64,000 nt of DNA from Albimonas marina (GCF_029223255.1 NZ_JARHUC010000006.1:310001-374000); one strand, 5' to 3'. Shown: positions 41,057 to 52,185, counted from the first letter of the stretch. Notes: generated by a model from the sequence alone, not told the origin. Numbers and translations are program-made.

Positions 41057-41733
41057 CGCCCGTCCCGCCGGCCCGAGGGCCCGCCGCGGCCCTTGCCCTT
41101 CGCCGCCCCCTTCCCCCTGCCGAAGCTCGGCGCGGGATCGACGGAGCCGGGCTCGCGCTCGCCGCGCACGGCGGCCTTGTCCTCGCGCGCATGCAGGCGC
41201 GCGACGCCGGCGGCGAGGTCTTCCAGCAGTTCGGGGAAGGGGCGCTCGGCGGTCGCGTCGCGGCGTCCGATCAGCACGTAGTCCCAGCCGGGGCGCGCCG
41301 CGCCCGGCAGCACCTGGGCCGCGGCCGCGCGCAGGCGGCGCTTGGCGCGGTTGCGCTGCACCGCGCCCCCGACCTTTTTCGAGCAGGTGTAGCCCACCCG
41401 CACCGGCGCCTCGGCGGGCTCCTCGGCCCGGCGGCGGCGCGCCTGCAGGTTCAGGCCGGGCAGGCCGAGCCGCTGGCCGCGGTTGGCGGCCAGCACGAAA
41501 TCGCGGCGCTTGCGCAGGACGACCGGACGCACGACGCCGGCCGGCTCCGGTGGCGGAGCGGCCGGCGACCCGGTCCCGGGCGTGCAAACGGCGTCGCCGC
41601 CGGCCGCCCCCACGGAGGCCGGCGCGGACGAGGCGGGCTCGTCGGCATCCGGCGTGCGGGGCGGCTCGGCGGCGGACATCACCGTCTGGCCTTTCGGCTG
41701 CGCGGCGTCGATCGTCGTCGGCCCGCAGGTCAT
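41053..41733 (-). CDS. rnpA: Ribonuclease P protein component (N- and C-terminally extended)
   Basis: RnpA is the protein subunit of RNase P, which matures tRNA 5' ends. The core is [20 protein letters not shown] (start of the usual protein) with [20 protein letters not shown], the RNR motif. As drawn it has 226 residues; the family is about 120. About 65 Ala/Pro-rich residues precede the core and about 35 Gly/Lys/Arg-rich residues follow it. Alternative starts are ATG 41679 and GTG 41532; the last begins exactly at the core but would leave 221 bp after rpmH. The stop overlaps yidD. Confidence 0.9.
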   Translation of the reverse strand: MTCGPTTIDAAQPKGQTVMSAAEPPRTPDADEPASSAPASVGAAGGDAVCTPGTGSPAAPPPEPAGVVRPVVLRKRRDFVLAANRGQRLGLPGLNLQARRRRAEEPAEAPVRVGYTCSKKVGGAVQRNRAKRRLRAAAAQVLPGAARPGWDYVLIGRRDATAERPFPELLEDLAAGVARLHAREDKAAVRGEREPGSVDPAPSFGRGKGAAKGKGRGGPSGRRDGR

Positions 41734-41753
41734 GACCCGCGGGACGGACGCGA

Positions 41754-41888
41754 TCAGGCGCTCAGCTTCTTGCGGCCCTGGCGACGGCGGCGGGCGATGA
41801 TCTGCCGGCCGCTCTTGGTCGCCATGCGGGCGCGGAAGCCGTGGCGGCGCTTGCGGACGAGCCGGCTCGGCTGGTACGTGCGCTTCAT
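41754..41888 (-). CDS. rpmH: Large ribosomal subunit protein bL34
   Basis: The 44-residue ribosomal protein L34, [20 protein letters not shown] to GRKKLSA, at full family length. AAGGAG lies 8 nt before the ATG. The gene leads rpmH-rnpA-yidD, and the oppositely oriented TVP38 gene begins 312 bp away. Conservation is almost complete, so identity is certain. Confidence 0.99.
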   Translation of the reverse strand: MKRTYQPSRLVRKRRHGFRARMATKSGRQIIARRRRQGRKKLSA

Positions 41889-42200
41889 CTCGTGTCGCTC
41901 CTTGCTCGGGATCCCGGATCGCCCGCTGAACGCCCCCTGGCGCCCGCCGCGACCCCGGACCTCGCCCCGGCCGGCCGCGTCTTCGCGCGACGGAGGGGCC
42001 TCGGAAATTCCAGAGCCGGTCGGATAAGCGCCGTGCCCCTCGGTGTCAATGGCGCAGACGGGGCGCAAGGGCCCGCGAGGCGCGATCGCCGCGCCATCAA
42101 CCCGGCGTGAGCGGGCTCGCCCCCCGGCGCAGGGCCGGGCATATCGTATCCGGACCCGAAACCGAAGTCCGCGGCCGCCGCCGCGGGAGGGAGAGCCCCC
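41889..42200. other. Divergent intergenic region, rpmH / TVP38
   Basis: The 312 bp carry the rpmH Shine-Dalgarno and presumably its promoter. Near the TVP38 gene there is GGGAGGGAGAG before ATG 42201. I saw no dnaA box or oriC-like array although rpmH is often close to the origin; nothing else was recognised. Confidence 0.4.
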
Positions 42201-43121
42201 ATGGCGCGCGCACCGATTCCCCCCCGGGCGACGGACGGGCCGGACCCCGGCCGACCCGCCGCGGACAGGCCCGCAGAGGCGCGCGCGGAAGGGTCCGCGA
42301 CCCTCCGGCCGCGTCCGGAGGCGACCTCGCCCGCAGCGGCCGGGCAGGGGACCGGGGCGCCGGATCTCTCCCCCTCCGATGCGCCTCCCGCCCCCCGCCG
42401 CCCGGCCTGGCGGCGCTGGGCGCCGCTGGTCCTGCTGCTGGCCGGGGCGGCCCTCGGCTGGTGGCTGCTGGGCGACCGCCTGTCCTTCGAGACCCTGCGC
42501 GAGAACCGCGCCGCCCTCGTCGCCTGGCGCGATTCGGCGTGGGGGCAGGCGGCGGCGGCCTACGTGGCGGCCTACGTGCTGGTGGTGGCCTTCTCGCTGC
42601 CCGGGGGCGCGGCGATGACGCTGGCGGGCGGCTTCCTGTTCGGCGTGGTCCCCGCCACGGCCCTGACCGTGGTCGCCGCCACCGTCGGCGCCACGGCCAT
42701 CTTCCTCGCCGCCCGCAGCTCGCTCGGCGCGGCGCTGGAGCGGCGGCTCGAGGGGCGGGGCGGCTTCCTCGCGCGCCTGCGCCGCGGGGTGGCGGAGAAC
42801 GAGGTCTCGGTCCTGCTGACCCTGCGCCTGGTCCCGGCGGTGCCCTTCTTCATCGCCAACCTCGCCCCCGCCTTCCTGGGCGTGCGGACCCGGACCTACA
42901 TCTGGACCACCTTCGTCGGCATCATCCCCGGCACGGCGGTCATCGCCTGGACCGGCGCGGGCCTGGGCGCGGTCTTCGACGCGGGCGGGGAGCCGGACCT
43001 CGGGCTGATCTTCAGCCCGCAGATCCTGGGGCCGCTGCTGGCGCTGGCCGCCCTCGCGGCCCTGCCGGCGGTGCTGCGCGCGGTGCGCGGGCGCGGCTCG
43101 CGACTGGAGGGCGAGGGATGA
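42201..43121 (+). CDS. TVP38/TMEM64 family membrane protein
   Basis: A 306-residue inner-membrane protein of the DedA/VTT (SNARE-associated Golgi) family. A disordered Pro/Ala-rich N-terminus of about 70 residues precedes five or six helices. The VTT core contains [20 protein letters not shown] and [20 protein letters not shown], with the conserved Arg, and [20 protein letters not shown]. Family members act as lipid scramblases or flippases. It overlaps the next gene by ATGA, a pairing with FAD/NAD oxidoreductases that recurs in bacteria. Confidence 0.93.
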   Translation: MARAPIPPRATDGPDPGRPAADRPAEARAEGSATLRPRPEATSPAAAGQGTGAPDLSPSDAPPAPRRPAWRRWAPLVLLLAGAALGWWLLGDRLSFETLRENRAALVAWRDSAWGQAAAAYVAAYVLVVAFSLPGGAAMTLAGGFLFGVVPATALTVVAATVGATAIFLAARSSLGAALERRLEGRGGFLARLRRGVAENEVSVLLTLRLVPAVPFFIANLAPAFLGVRTRTYIWTTFVGIIPGTAVIAWTGAGLGAVFDAGGEPDLGLIFSPQILGPLLALAALAALPAVLRAVRGRGSRLEGEG

Positions 43122-44488
43122 GCGGACAGGTCCTGACCCCCGACCTCTGCGTGATCGGCGCGGGCTCCGGCGGCCTCTCGGTCGCCGCGGGGGCCGCGCA
43201 GCTCGGCGCCTCGGTGGCGCTGGTCGAGGGGGGCGAGATGGGGGGCGACTGCCTCAACTACGGCTGCGTCCCCTCCAAGGCCCTGCTCTCCGCAGCCGCC
43301 CGCGGGCTGGGGTGGGAGGAGGCGCTCGCCCATGTCGCCCACGCCATCGCCGCCATCGCCCCCCACGATTCGCAGGAGCGGTTTGAGGGGCTGGGCGTGA
43401 CCGTCCTGCGCGGCTGGGCCCGCTTCGCCGGCCCCGACGAGATCGCGGTCGGCGAGATCCGCATCCGCCCCCGCCGCACGGTGATCGCCACCGGCTCCTC
43501 CCCCGCCGTCCCGCCCGTGCCGGGGCTGGCGCAGGTCCCCCACCTGACGAACGAGAGCCTGTTCGAGCCCCGCCCCCGCCCGGATCGCCTGCTGATCCTC
43601 GGCGGCGGCCCCATCGGGATGGAGATGGCCCTCGCCCACCGCCGCCTCGGCTGCGCGGTGACGGTGATCGAGGCCGGCCGGGCGCTGGGCCGCGACGACC
43701 CCGAGGCCGCCGCCGTGGTCCTCGACGCCCTGCGCGCCGAGGGCGTCGAGATCCTCGAGCGAACCCCCGTCGCCCGGGCGGAGACGACCCCCGCGGGCGT
43801 CGCCCTGATCGACGAGGCCGGCGCCCGGCACGAGGGCGACGCCCTGCTGGTCGCGGCCGGCCGCCGCCCGAACCTCGACCGGCTGGACCTCGCCGCCGCG
43901 GGGATCGAGGCGGGGCCGGCGGGCGTGAGGGTCGACCGGGGGCTGCGCAGCGCCAACCGGCGCGTCTACGCCATCGGCGACGCCGCCGGCGGGCCGCAGT
44001 TCACCCATGTCGCGGGCTGGCACGGGGGGCTGATCGTGCGCTCGGCCCTCTTCCGCCTGCCCATCCGCACCGACCGCGCCCCGATCCCGCGGGTCACCTA
44101 CACCGACCCCGAGCTCGCCCAAGTCGGCCTGACCGAGGCCGAGGCGCGCGAGGCCCATGGCGGCCGGCTGGAGGTGCTCCGCGAGGATTTCGCGAAGAAC
44201 GACCGCGCGGTGACCGAGGGCGCGACGGACGGATTCCTGAAGCTGATGGCCGTGAAGGGCCGCCCCGTGGGCGTCACCCTGGTGGGGCCGGGCGCGGGGG
44301 ACCTGATCCAGCCCTGGGTGCTGGCGATGTCGGCGGGGCTGAAGCTGACGGCGATCACCGGGATGATCGCCCCCTATCCGACCCGCGGCGAAATCTCCAA
44401 ACGCGCCGCCGGCGCCTATTTCACCCCGCGTCTCTTCGGCAGCCCCTGGCCGAAGCGCATCGTGCGGTGGCTCGCGAAGCTCCCGTAG
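43118..44488 (+). CDS. FAD/NAD(P)-dependent oxidoreductase, mercuric reductase/Lpd type
   Basis: A 456-residue flavin disulfide reductase. FAD-binding [20 protein letters not shown] opens the protein, the redox disulfide is [16 protein letters not shown], the NAD(P) Rossmann loop is [20 protein letters not shown], and the second FAD segment is [15 protein letters not shown]. The C-terminal dimer interface reads [19 protein letters not shown], where dihydrolipoamide dehydrogenases have HxHPTxxE; the catalytic His is thus missing. A function outside the pyruvate dehydrogenase complex is expected. It is coupled to the TVP38 gene by ATGA. The stop lies in a REP-like repeat. Confidence 0.92.
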   Translation: MSGQVLTPDLCVIGAGSGGLSVAAGAAQLGASVALVEGGEMGGDCLNYGCVPSKALLSAAARGLGWEEALAHVAHAIAAIAPHDSQERFEGLGVTVLRGWARFAGPDEIAVGEIRIRPRRTVIATGSSPAVPPVPGLAQVPHLTNESLFEPRPRPDRLLILGGGPIGMEMALAHRRLGCAVTVIEAGRALGRDDPEAAAVVLDALRAEGVEILERTPVARAETTPAGVALIDEAGARHEGDALLVAAGRRPNLDRLDLAAAGIEAGPAGVRVDRGLRSANRRVYAIGDAAGGPQFTHVAGWHGGLIVRSALFRLPIRTDRAPIPRVTYTDPELAQVGLTEAEAREAHGGRLEVLREDFAKNDRAVTEGATDGFLKLMAVKGRPVGVTLVGPGAGDLIQPWVLAMSAGLKLTAITGMIAPYPTRGEISKRAAGAYFTPRLFGSPWPKRIVRWLAKLP

Positions 44489-44553
44489 GGCGCATTTCAA
44501 TGCGCCGCCGCGGGACGGCCACGATGGACCGGCGCATGGAACCGCGCCCTACG
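44484..44553. repeat. REP-like inverted pair
   Basis: The unit CGTAGGGCGCATTTCAATGC (plus GCC) at 44484-44506 is followed after 24 bp by an inverted, diverged copy ending CGCCCTACG at 44553. The first unit recurs at 53043. The stop codon of the flavoprotein gene lies inside the first unit. Confidence 0.8.
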
Positions 44554-44600
44554 TCCGCGTTCCCTGACCCGACGCCTGCTGCGCGAGACCCCGCGGCGCC

Positions 44601-45671
44601 CTACGACGCCCGCACCGCCTTGCCCGCGTCGTCGAAGAGGCGCAGGGCGGCAGGGTCGGCGACGAGGCGCATTTGCTCGCCCTTCTTCGCGGGGATCGCG
44701 CCGGGCAGGCGGGCGACCAGGGGCTCCGCCTCCCCGCCCAGGTCGAAATAGACGAGCTGGCTCTCGCCCAGCTTCTCGACCAGCGTGGCGCGCCCCTCGA
44801 AGAACGGCGTCTCGCCGTCCTCCGCCAGCCGCAGATCCTCGGGCCGCACGCCCAGCGACAGGCCCCGCGCGCCGGAGGGGGGCGTGAGCGGCGCGGGCGC
44901 GAAGCCCTGCGCCTGCACGCCCGCGTCCGTCGGCTCCGCCGCCAGCAGGTTCATCGAGGGCGAGCCGATGAAGCGGGCGACGAAGGTGTTGGCGGGGTGG
45001 TGATAGAGCTCCATCGGCGCGCCCACCTGCTCCACCCGCCCGTCGCGCAGCACCACGATGCGGTCGGCGAGCGTCATCGCCTCCACCTGGTCATGGGTCA
45101 CGTAGATCATCGTCGTCTCGGCCATCCGCTCATGCAGGCCCGCGATCTCGATCCGGGTCTGCACCCGCAGCGCGGCGTCTAGGTTCGAGAGCGGCTCGTC
45201 GAAGAGGAACACCCGCGGGTCCCGCACGATCGCCCGCCCGATCGCCACCCGCTGCCGCTGGCCGCCCGAGAGCTGGCGGGGCAGGCGGTCGAGCAGCGGC
45301 TCGAGCTGGAGCATCCGCGCCGCCTCGCGCACCCGCTCCTCGACCGCGCCCTTGCCGGCCTTCGCCAGGCGCAGGCCGAAGGCCATGTTCTCGAAGACGG
45401 TCATGTGGGGGTAGAGGGCGTAGGACTGGAAGACCATCGCGATCCCCCGCTCGGCCGGGGTCAGCTCGTTCACCCGCTCGCCGTCGAAGGCGAGCTCCCC
45501 TTCCGAGATCTCCTCCAGCCCCGCGATGCAGCGCAGCAGCGTGGACTTCCCGCAGCCCGAGGGGCCGACGAAGACCACGAACTCCCCCGCCTCGATGGCG
45601 AGGTCGATGTCGCTCAGCGCCTGCACGCGCCCATAGCGCTTGCCGAGTTTCTCCAGCGTCAGGCGAGCCAT
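44601..45671 (-). CDS. aglK: Alpha-glucoside ABC transporter ATP-binding protein
   Basis: A 356-residue CUT1-type sugar ATPase (MalK/UgpC-like). Walker [20 protein letters not shown]-loop [20 protein letters not shown], signature [15 protein letters not shown] and Walker [13 protein letters not shown] are intact. The C-terminal TOBE/regulatory domain includes [20 protein letters not shown]. It is the last gene of aglEFGAK, 16 bp after the glucosidase gene. Order and homology match the agl operon of Sinorhizobium meliloti, which imports sucrose, maltose, trehalose and similar alpha-glucosides. Confidence 0.94.
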   Translation of the reverse strand: MARLTLEKLGKRYGRVQALSDIDLAIEAGEFVVFVGPSGCGKSTLLRCIAGLEEISEGELAFDGERVNELTPAERGIAMVFQSYALYPHMTVFENMAFGLRLAKAGKGAVEERVREAARMLQLEPLLDRLPRQLSGGQRQRVAIGRAIVRDPRVFLFDEPLSNLDAALRVQTRIEIAGLHERMAETTMIYVTHDQVEAMTLADRIVVLRDGRVEQVGAPMELYHHPANTFVARFIGSPSMNLLAAEPTDAGVQAQGFAPAPLTPPSGARGLSLGVRPEDLRLAEDGETPFFEGRATLVEKLGESQLVYFDLGGEAEPLVARLPGAIPAKKGEQMRLVADPAALRLFDDAGKAVRAS

Positions 45672-45687
45672 GGAAATCGTCCTTTCG

Positions 45688-47327
45688 TCATGCGGCGGCG
45701 GCTTCGGGCGCCTCGGCCCCGAAATAGGCGTCCCACGGGCCCAGCCGCAGGGAGCCGTCGATCAGCCGGCCGGCGAAGCCGTGCCCGTTCAGCCCGTGCG
45801 CCGCCCAGGGCGCGCGCAGGGCGCGGGTCTCGTTCGACAGGTTGAAGGCGCACAGGATCCGCGAATTGGCCTCGGACCGGGTGAAGGCGACCACGGGATC
45901 GGGCGCCTCCTCCAGCTCCAGCCGTCCGCGGGAGAGGGCGGGATGCGCGCGCCGGAAGGCCAGCAGGCGGCGATAGGCGTGCAGGATCGAGGCCGGGTCC
46001 CCCTCCTGCAGATCCACGGCGCGGGCCACGTGCTCGGGCGCCAGCGGCAGCCAGGGCTTGCCGTCGGAGAAGCCGGCGTTGGGCTCCGCGTGCTCCCAGG
46101 GCATCGGCGTTCGGCAGCCGTCGCGGCCCTTGAACTGGGGCCACAGGCGCAGGCCGTAGGGGTCGCGGATGTCCTCGTAGGCCAGATGCGCCTCGCCCAG
46201 CCCCAGCTCCTCGCCCTGGTAGAGGCAGACGGAGCCGCGCAAGGACAGCAGCAGGGCCGCCATCAGGCGGACCTGCTCCGGCTCGTCCAGCTTCCAGCGC
46301 GAGGGGTGGCGCACCGTGTCGTGGTTCGAGAACGCCCAGCAGGGCCAGGAGCCGCCGCCCGCGCCCGCGGCCGCCTGCACCCCCGCGATCACTTCCTTGA
46401 CCCGGGCCGCGTCGGGCACGTCGGGGGCGAGGAAGTCGAAATCGTAGCACATGTGCAGCTTGTCGGAGCCGGCGGTGTAGTCGGCCATCACCTGCTTGCC
46501 GCGCTGGCTCTCGCCGACCTCGCCCAGCGTCGCGCGCCCGCCGAACTCGTCCAGCAGCGCGCGCAGGCGTTTCAGGAACTCGAGGTTCTCCGGCTGGGTC
46601 TTGTCGTGCAGGTGGTCCTGCCAGTTGTAGGGGTTCTCTGACGGCGCGGTGTTGGCGTTGCGCAGCTTCGGATCCAGCACCGGGTTGTCGGTCAGCTCCG
46701 GGTCGTGGAAGTAGAAGTTCACCGTGTCGAGGCGGAAGCCGTCCACCCCCCGCTCCAGCCAGCTTCGGGCGACGCCCAGCGCCGCGTCCTGCACCTCCGA
46801 ATTGTGAAAATTCAGGTCCGGCTGGGCTGCGAGGAAGTTGTGCATGTAATACTGCTGGCGGGTGGTGTCCCACTCCCACGCCGGCCCCCCGAAGATCGAG
46901 AGCCAGTTGTTCGGCGCGGTCCCGTCGGGCTTCGCGTCCGCCCACACGTACCAGTCCGCCCGCGGCCCCTCGCGGCCCGAGCGGCTCTCGACGAACCAGG
47001 GGTGCTGGTCGGAGGTGTGCGACAGCACCAGGTCGATGACGACCTTCAGGCCCAGCGCGTGCGCCTCCTCGACCAGCGCGTCGAAGTCGGCGTCGGTCCC
47101 GAACATCGGGTCGACCTCGGTGAAGCCCGAGACGTCGTAGCCGAAGTCCTTCATGGGCGAGCGGTAGAAGGGCGTCAGCCAGATCGCGTCGGCCCCCAGC
47201 TCCGCCACATGGGGCAGGCGGGCGCGCACGCCGGCGAGGTCGCCGATCCCGTTGCCGTCGGCGTCCTGGAAGGAGCGGACGTAGATCTCGTAGATCACCG
47301 CGCCGCGCCACCAATCCTCCCGGCCGC

Positions 47328-47331
<4 letters not shown>
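45688..47331 (-). CDS. aglA: Alpha-glucosidase, GH13
   Basis: A 547-residue cytosolic GH13 enzyme that hydrolyses imported alpha-glucosides to glucose. The N-terminal [20 protein letters not shown] is the GH13_23/30 barrel start, the nucleophile Asp is in [16 protein letters not shown], the acid Glu in [13 protein letters not shown] and the transition-state Asp in [15 protein letters not shown]. The start overlaps the aglG stop (ATGA) and the gene sits between permease and ATPase genes, as in S. meliloti agl. No signal peptide is present, in agreement with cytosolic action. Confidence 0.95.
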
Positions 47332-48220
<889 letters not shown>

Positions 48221-48224
<4 letters not shown>

Positions 48225-49228
48225 CTCCCGCTCCCCTCCAGGTCCAGGCGCGCGGCCTTGATGTAGCCGATGGTGATCAGCGCGATGGTCAGGAACAGCA
48301 TGGTCGAGGCGGCCGAGCCGTAGGCGAACTTGTCGAACTGGAACAGGTTCTGGTAGGCGAGCACCGACATCGTCGTGGTGTCGTCGTTGTTCGGCGTCAG
48401 CACGTAGACGATGTCGAAGACGCGCAGCGCATCCAGCCCCCGGAAGATCGTCGCCACGATCAGCGCCGGCGCCACCAGCGGCAGGGTCACCTTCCAGAAC
48501 ACCTTGATCGGGTTCACGCCGTCGATCTTCGCGGCCTCGTAGATGTCGCGCGGGATCATCTGCAGGCCCGCGAGGATCAGCAGCGCCATGAACGGCGTGG
48601 TCTTCCAGATGTCGACCAGCATCACCGCGATCATCGCCGTGTCGCCCGAGGCGATCCAGGCGACGGGCCGGTCGATCAGGCCCAGGGTCATGCCGATGTC
48701 GTTGATCACCCCGAACTGGTCGTTGAGCATCCAGGCCCACATCCGGGCCGAGACGATGGTGGGGATCGCCCAGGGGATCAGCACCGCCGCCCGCACCCAG
48801 CCGCGGCCCCGGAACTCCTGGTTCAGGACCAGCGCGATGGCCATGCCCAGCACCGTCTCGACGCTGACGGTGACGAGCGCGAAGCGGACCGTGTTCCACA
48901 CCGCGTTCCACCAGTCGGCCGAGGCGAGCAGGCCGAAATACTCGCCGTCCCCGTCGCCGTAGTCGAACCACTCGAGGTAGTTGTTCAGCCCGTACCACTG
49001 CGCGCCGCCCAGGTCGTCGAGCGAGGCGTCGGTCAGGCTGAACCAGATGGTGCGCATCAGCGGCCAGCCGGCCACGAAGGCCAGCACCGCCAGCATCGGC
49101 AGCAGGAACAGCGCCGCCGAGCGCAGCCGCTGCGCCCGCAGGCGCGAGCGGCCGGGCGTGGTCCGGGGGGCGGGCGCGCCGCCCGCCCGGCCCGCCCGTC
49201 CCGTCGGATCGGCCGTGCGATCGCTCAC
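48221..49228 (-). CDS. aglF: Alpha-glucoside ABC transporter permease AglF
   Basis: A 335-residue permease with an N-terminal 30-residue Arg/Pro-rich tail, then a first helix (AALFLLPMLAVLAFVAGWPL) and five more. The EAA motif is DIYEAAKIDGVNPIKVFWKV with TLPLVAPALI. WFSLTDASLDDLGGAQWYGL is the usual CUT1 MalF-type periplasmic loop. It lies 10 bp after aglE and overlaps aglG. Together with AglG it forms the import channel. Confidence 0.95.
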
Positions 49229-49238
49229 GAAGCGCGCC

Positions 49239-50498
49239 TTACCAGCCGGAGCCCTTGATCCGCTCCAGCTTCGCCGCCAGGCGCTTCAGGCTCGCCTTCG
49301 CCGGGCGCTCGCCCGACAGGGTGGCGTGGACCGCGTCCCAGAACTCGTTCGAGACCTCGTTGTAGGCGCCCTGCGTGGGGGCCGAGGGCCGCGGCACGGT
49401 GTTGAGGAAGATCTCCTTCCACTGCGGGATCGAGGGCTGGGCCTGCGCGATCTCCGGGTCGTCGTAGAGCGCCTCGATGGTCGGCAGGCGGGTCAGCTCG
49501 ACGGCGCGGGTCTTCTGCGCCTCCTCCCCGGTGAGGAACATCACCAGCTCGATCGCCGCCTCCTGGTTCTCGGAGTACTTGGAGACCGCGAGGTTCCAGC
49601 CCCCCAGCGTGGCGGCCGAGCCCGCGCCGCCCGAGGGCAGGGGGGCGATGGCGAACTTGTCCTTCACCGCCGAATCCTCGCCCTGGCCCAGCGCCCAGGC
49701 GTAGGGCCAGTTGCGCATGAAGGCGGCGTTGCCGGTCTGCCAGACGCCGCGGCTCTCCTCCTCCTTGTAGGCGAGCACGCCCTCGGGAGAGATCGTGCCG
49801 ATCCAGCCGGCGGCGGTGTCGATGGCCTTCGCGGCCTCGGGGTTGTCGATCGAGATGGTGCCGTCCGGCTCCACGATCTGGCCGCCGCCGTAGGACATCA
49901 CCCACTCCAGCGCGTCGCAGGTCAGGCCCTCGTAGGCGGCGCCCTGGAAGACGAAGCCGTGGAAGTCCGAGGCGCCCTCGCCTCGCTCGCCGTCCTGGAT
50001 GGTCTTGGCCTGCTCGGCCATCTCGTCCCAGGTCTTCGGCGGCTCGAACCCGTACTTCTCCATCAGGTCGGTGCGGTAGTAGAGCGCCGGGGCGTCCGAG
50101 AACATCGGCATGGCCACCAGCTTGCCGTCGACCGTCTGGCTCTGGATGATCGAGTCGAAATGCTTCTCGACCTCGCCCTGCGCGGCCTCCGACAGGTCCA
50201 CGAAATGGCTCGCGAGCTGGGGCGCCCAGACCACGTCGGTGCGGTAGACGTCGATGTCCGCGTTGCCGGCCGACAGCCACAGGCGGTACTGCGCGAACTG
50301 GTCGGTGGTCGAGGAGGGCATCTCCACGATCTCGACCGTGTGGCCGGTCATCTCCTCGAACTTGTCGAGGTTCATGCGCAGCACCTCGTTGTCGCGGCCC
50401 ACGGGACCGGACACGACGGCGAGGTTCGCGGCCAGCGCGGGGCTGGCGAAGATGGCGATCGCGGACGCGAGCGCGGCGAGGCGGGTGGGGCGGCTCAT
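49239..50498 (-). CDS. aglE: Alpha-glucoside ABC transporter substrate-binding protein
   Basis: A 419-residue periplasmic binding protein, first gene of the operon. The signal peptide is LAALASAIAIFASPALA (about 5-23). The mature protein shows the CUT1 fold, for example VVSGPVGRDNEVLRMNLDKF, YRTDVVWAPQLASHFVDLSE and VMSYGGGQIVEPDGTISIDN. AGGAGG precedes ATG 50498. By homology with S. meliloti AglE it binds alpha-glucosides such as sucrose, maltose or trehalose. No aglR-type regulator lies upstream in this window. Confidence 0.95.
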   Translation of the reverse strand: MSRPTRLAALASAIAIFASPALAANLAVVSGPVGRDNEVLRMNLDKFEEMTGHTVEIVEMPSSTTDQFAQYRLWLSAGNADIDVYRTDVVWAPQLASHFVDLSEAAQGEVEKHFDSIIQSQTVDGKLVAMPMFSDAPALYYRTDLMEKYGFEPPKTWDEMAEQAKTIQDGERGEGASDFHGFVFQGAAYEGLTCDALEWVMSYGGGQIVEPDGTISIDNPEAAKAIDTAAGWIGTISPEGVLAYKEEESRGVWQTGNAAFMRNWPYAWALGQGEDSAVKDKFAIAPLPSGGAGSAATLGGWNLAVSKYSENQEAAIELVMFLTGEEAQKTRAVELTRLPTIEALYDDPEIAQAQPSIPQWKEIFLNTVPRPSAPTQGAYNEVSNEFWDAVHATLSGERPAKASLKRLAAKLERIKGSGW

Positions 50499-50636
50499 GC
50501 GGCGGTTCCTCCTGACGAAGGGGCGTCCGGCGGGGGCCAGCGCTCCTCTCCTGATCCCGAGGCACGACAGTCGGGGGACGGGTCGGATCGGGCTCCCGGC
50601 CCGCTCCCTGACCGCCGCGCATGTGCAATGCGCTTC

Positions 50637-50664
50637 AACATGCAACCCTCGCGGGGGATGTCAA
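50637..50664 (-). promoter_or_regulatory. Candidate agl promoter
   Basis: On the minus strand TTGACA (50659-50664) is followed after 16 nt by CATGTT (50637-50642). Just downstream lies TGTTGAAGCGCATTGCACA, a rough inverted repeat that could be a LacI-family (AglR-like) operator. The leader to aglE would be about 130 nt. The -35 box is perfect; the -10 box is weak. Confidence 0.5.
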
Positions 50665-51110
50665 ACCGCCCGTTGCAATGGCATCCCGGCATCCGGCGCC
50701 CGGAAAGCGGGCAGGAACCGGCGATAGGCAGAGGATTTCCGGCCGTCGGGCACGGCGTCGGCGCCGTCCACCCTGCGGATCGTTTTCCACCAGGCGGCGC
50801 CTTGGGCGAGGCCCAAAAGAAAAACGCCGGCCGGGCGCTGGGCCCGTCCGGCGATCGACGGATCGGCCCGGACTCAAGGCTGCGGTCGGGAGGGAGGTCC
50901 CGGGATCGCGGAGTCCGGACGTCGCGGCCGCACAGGGAGGAGCGGGCGCTGACGATCCGTTGGTAACCTTATTAACTCCCGACCGACCGCCCGGCAAGTG
51001 GTCTTGACGCGCCCGCGGCGGGGCGCGACGCTTCGTCCGACACGGCGGCCGGCGCCGGCCCCCGGGCCCGCCCGAACCGCCCCAGGATCCCAAGGGAGGA
51101 CGCCCCCGCC
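50665..51110. other. Intergenic region between agl operon and esterase gene
   Basis: It holds an orphan minus-strand terminator (50815-50853) with no minus-strand gene before it, and an AT-rich spot around 50960-50980 (GGTAACCTTATTAACTCC). Close to the esterase gene is GGGAGGACG before ATG 51111. The arrangement allows an unannotated small RNA on the minus strand. Confidence 0.5.
50815..50853 (-). terminator. Orphan rho-independent terminator
   Basis: Arms CGCCGGCCGGGC (50825-50836) and GCCCGTCCGGCG (50842-50853) pair with one mismatch; on the minus strand TTTTTCTTTT follows. No minus-strand gene lies upstream of it for at least 2 kb. Confidence 0.8.
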
Positions 51111-52040
51111 ATGCCGCTGCACCCGTTCATCGAGGTGATGCTCGAGAAGCTCGCCGCCCAGCCCGGCCTGTCCGAACAGCCCCCCGAGGCCGGCCGCGCC
51201 CAGATCGCCGCGGGGCGGGAGGCCGTGGGCAAGGGCCCCGAGATGGCGGAGGTGCGCGAGCTCTCGATCCCCACCCGCTCGGGCGAGATCCCCGGCCGCC
51301 TGCTGGTCCCCTCGGCCGAGCCGGCGGGCCTGATCGTCTACTACCACGGCGGCGGCTGGGTGCTGGCCTGCATCGACGATTTCGACACCATGGGCCGCCA
51401 GCTCGCCGCCGACAGCGGCTGCGCGGTGCTGCTGGTGGAATACCGCCTGGCGCCCGAGCATCCCTTCCCCGCGCCGCTGGAGGATTGCGAGGACGCGCTG
51501 CTGCACGCGGCCGAGCTCGCCCGCAGCGCCTTCGCGCGCCCCGTGCCCGTGGCGGTGGCCGGCGACAGCGCCGGGGCGAACCTCGCCACCGTCTCCGCCC
51601 GTCGCCTGAAGGGCCGGGTCGAGGTGGCGGTGCAGGCGCTGATCTATCCGGTGACCGACTGCGACTTCGACCGCCCCTCCTACCGCGAGCGCTCCGACGG
51701 CATGCCGCTGAAGCGCGCGGACATGGAGTGGTTCTTCGGTCACTACGCCCCGCGGGAGGCCTGGGCCTCGCCCGACATCTCGCCCCTGCGCACCAAGGAC
51801 CTCTCGGGCCTGCCGCCGGCGGTGGTGACGCTGGCCGAATACGACGTGCTGCGCGACGAGGGCCTGGCCTACGCCCAGGCGCTGGAGGCGGCGGGCGTGC
51901 CGGTGACCCTGCGCGAGGCGCCGGGCCTGACCCACGGCTTCATCCGCCTCCACAACCTCTGCGCCCCCGTCGCCGAGGAGCTGGCCGCCATCGGCCGCGA
52001 CATCGCCAAAGCCTGCGAGGCCGCCCGCGCCGAGGCCTGA
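51111..52040 (+). CDS. Alpha/beta hydrolase, hormone-sensitive-lipase family
   Basis: A 309-residue family IV esterase. The oxyanion-hole motif is YYHGGGWVLACID, the nucleophile elbow VAGDSAGANLATVSA (Ser at about residue 156), the catalytic Asp lies in AEYDVLRDEGLAYA and the His in GLTHGFIRL. It hydrolyses short-chain carboxyl esters by family. GGGAGGACG precedes the ATG. A second, related esterase is encoded at the right end of the window. Confidence 0.94.
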   Translation: MPLHPFIEVMLEKLAAQPGLSEQPPEAGRAQIAAGREAVGKGPEMAEVRELSIPTRSGEIPGRLLVPSAEPAGLIVYYHGGGWVLACIDDFDTMGRQLAADSGCAVLLVEYRLAPEHPFPAPLEDCEDALLHAAELARSAFARPVPVAVAGDSAGANLATVSARRLKGRVEVAVQALIYPVTDCDFDRPSYRERSDGMPLKRADMEWFFGHYAPREAWASPDISPLRTKDLSGLPPAVVTLAEYDVLRDEGLAYAQALEAAGVPVTLREAPGLTHGFIRLHNLCAPVAEELAAIGRDIAKACEAARAEA

Positions 52041-52185
52041 GGCCGGCGCCCGCCCCGCTCCCCCGGTCCGCGCCGGCGTCCCGCTCCGGGGCGCCGGCCG
52101 CTCACATCCATGTCATTGGCCCTCGCGCCGGACCGCTCCACCTTCCGCCTCGACACCTTTCCGGGATCGCAAGAGGGAGATCGAC

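Noticed and set aside
41889-42200. Replication origin near rpmH
   Set aside because: No DnaA-box cluster, AT-rich unwinding region, dnaA or parAB in the window.
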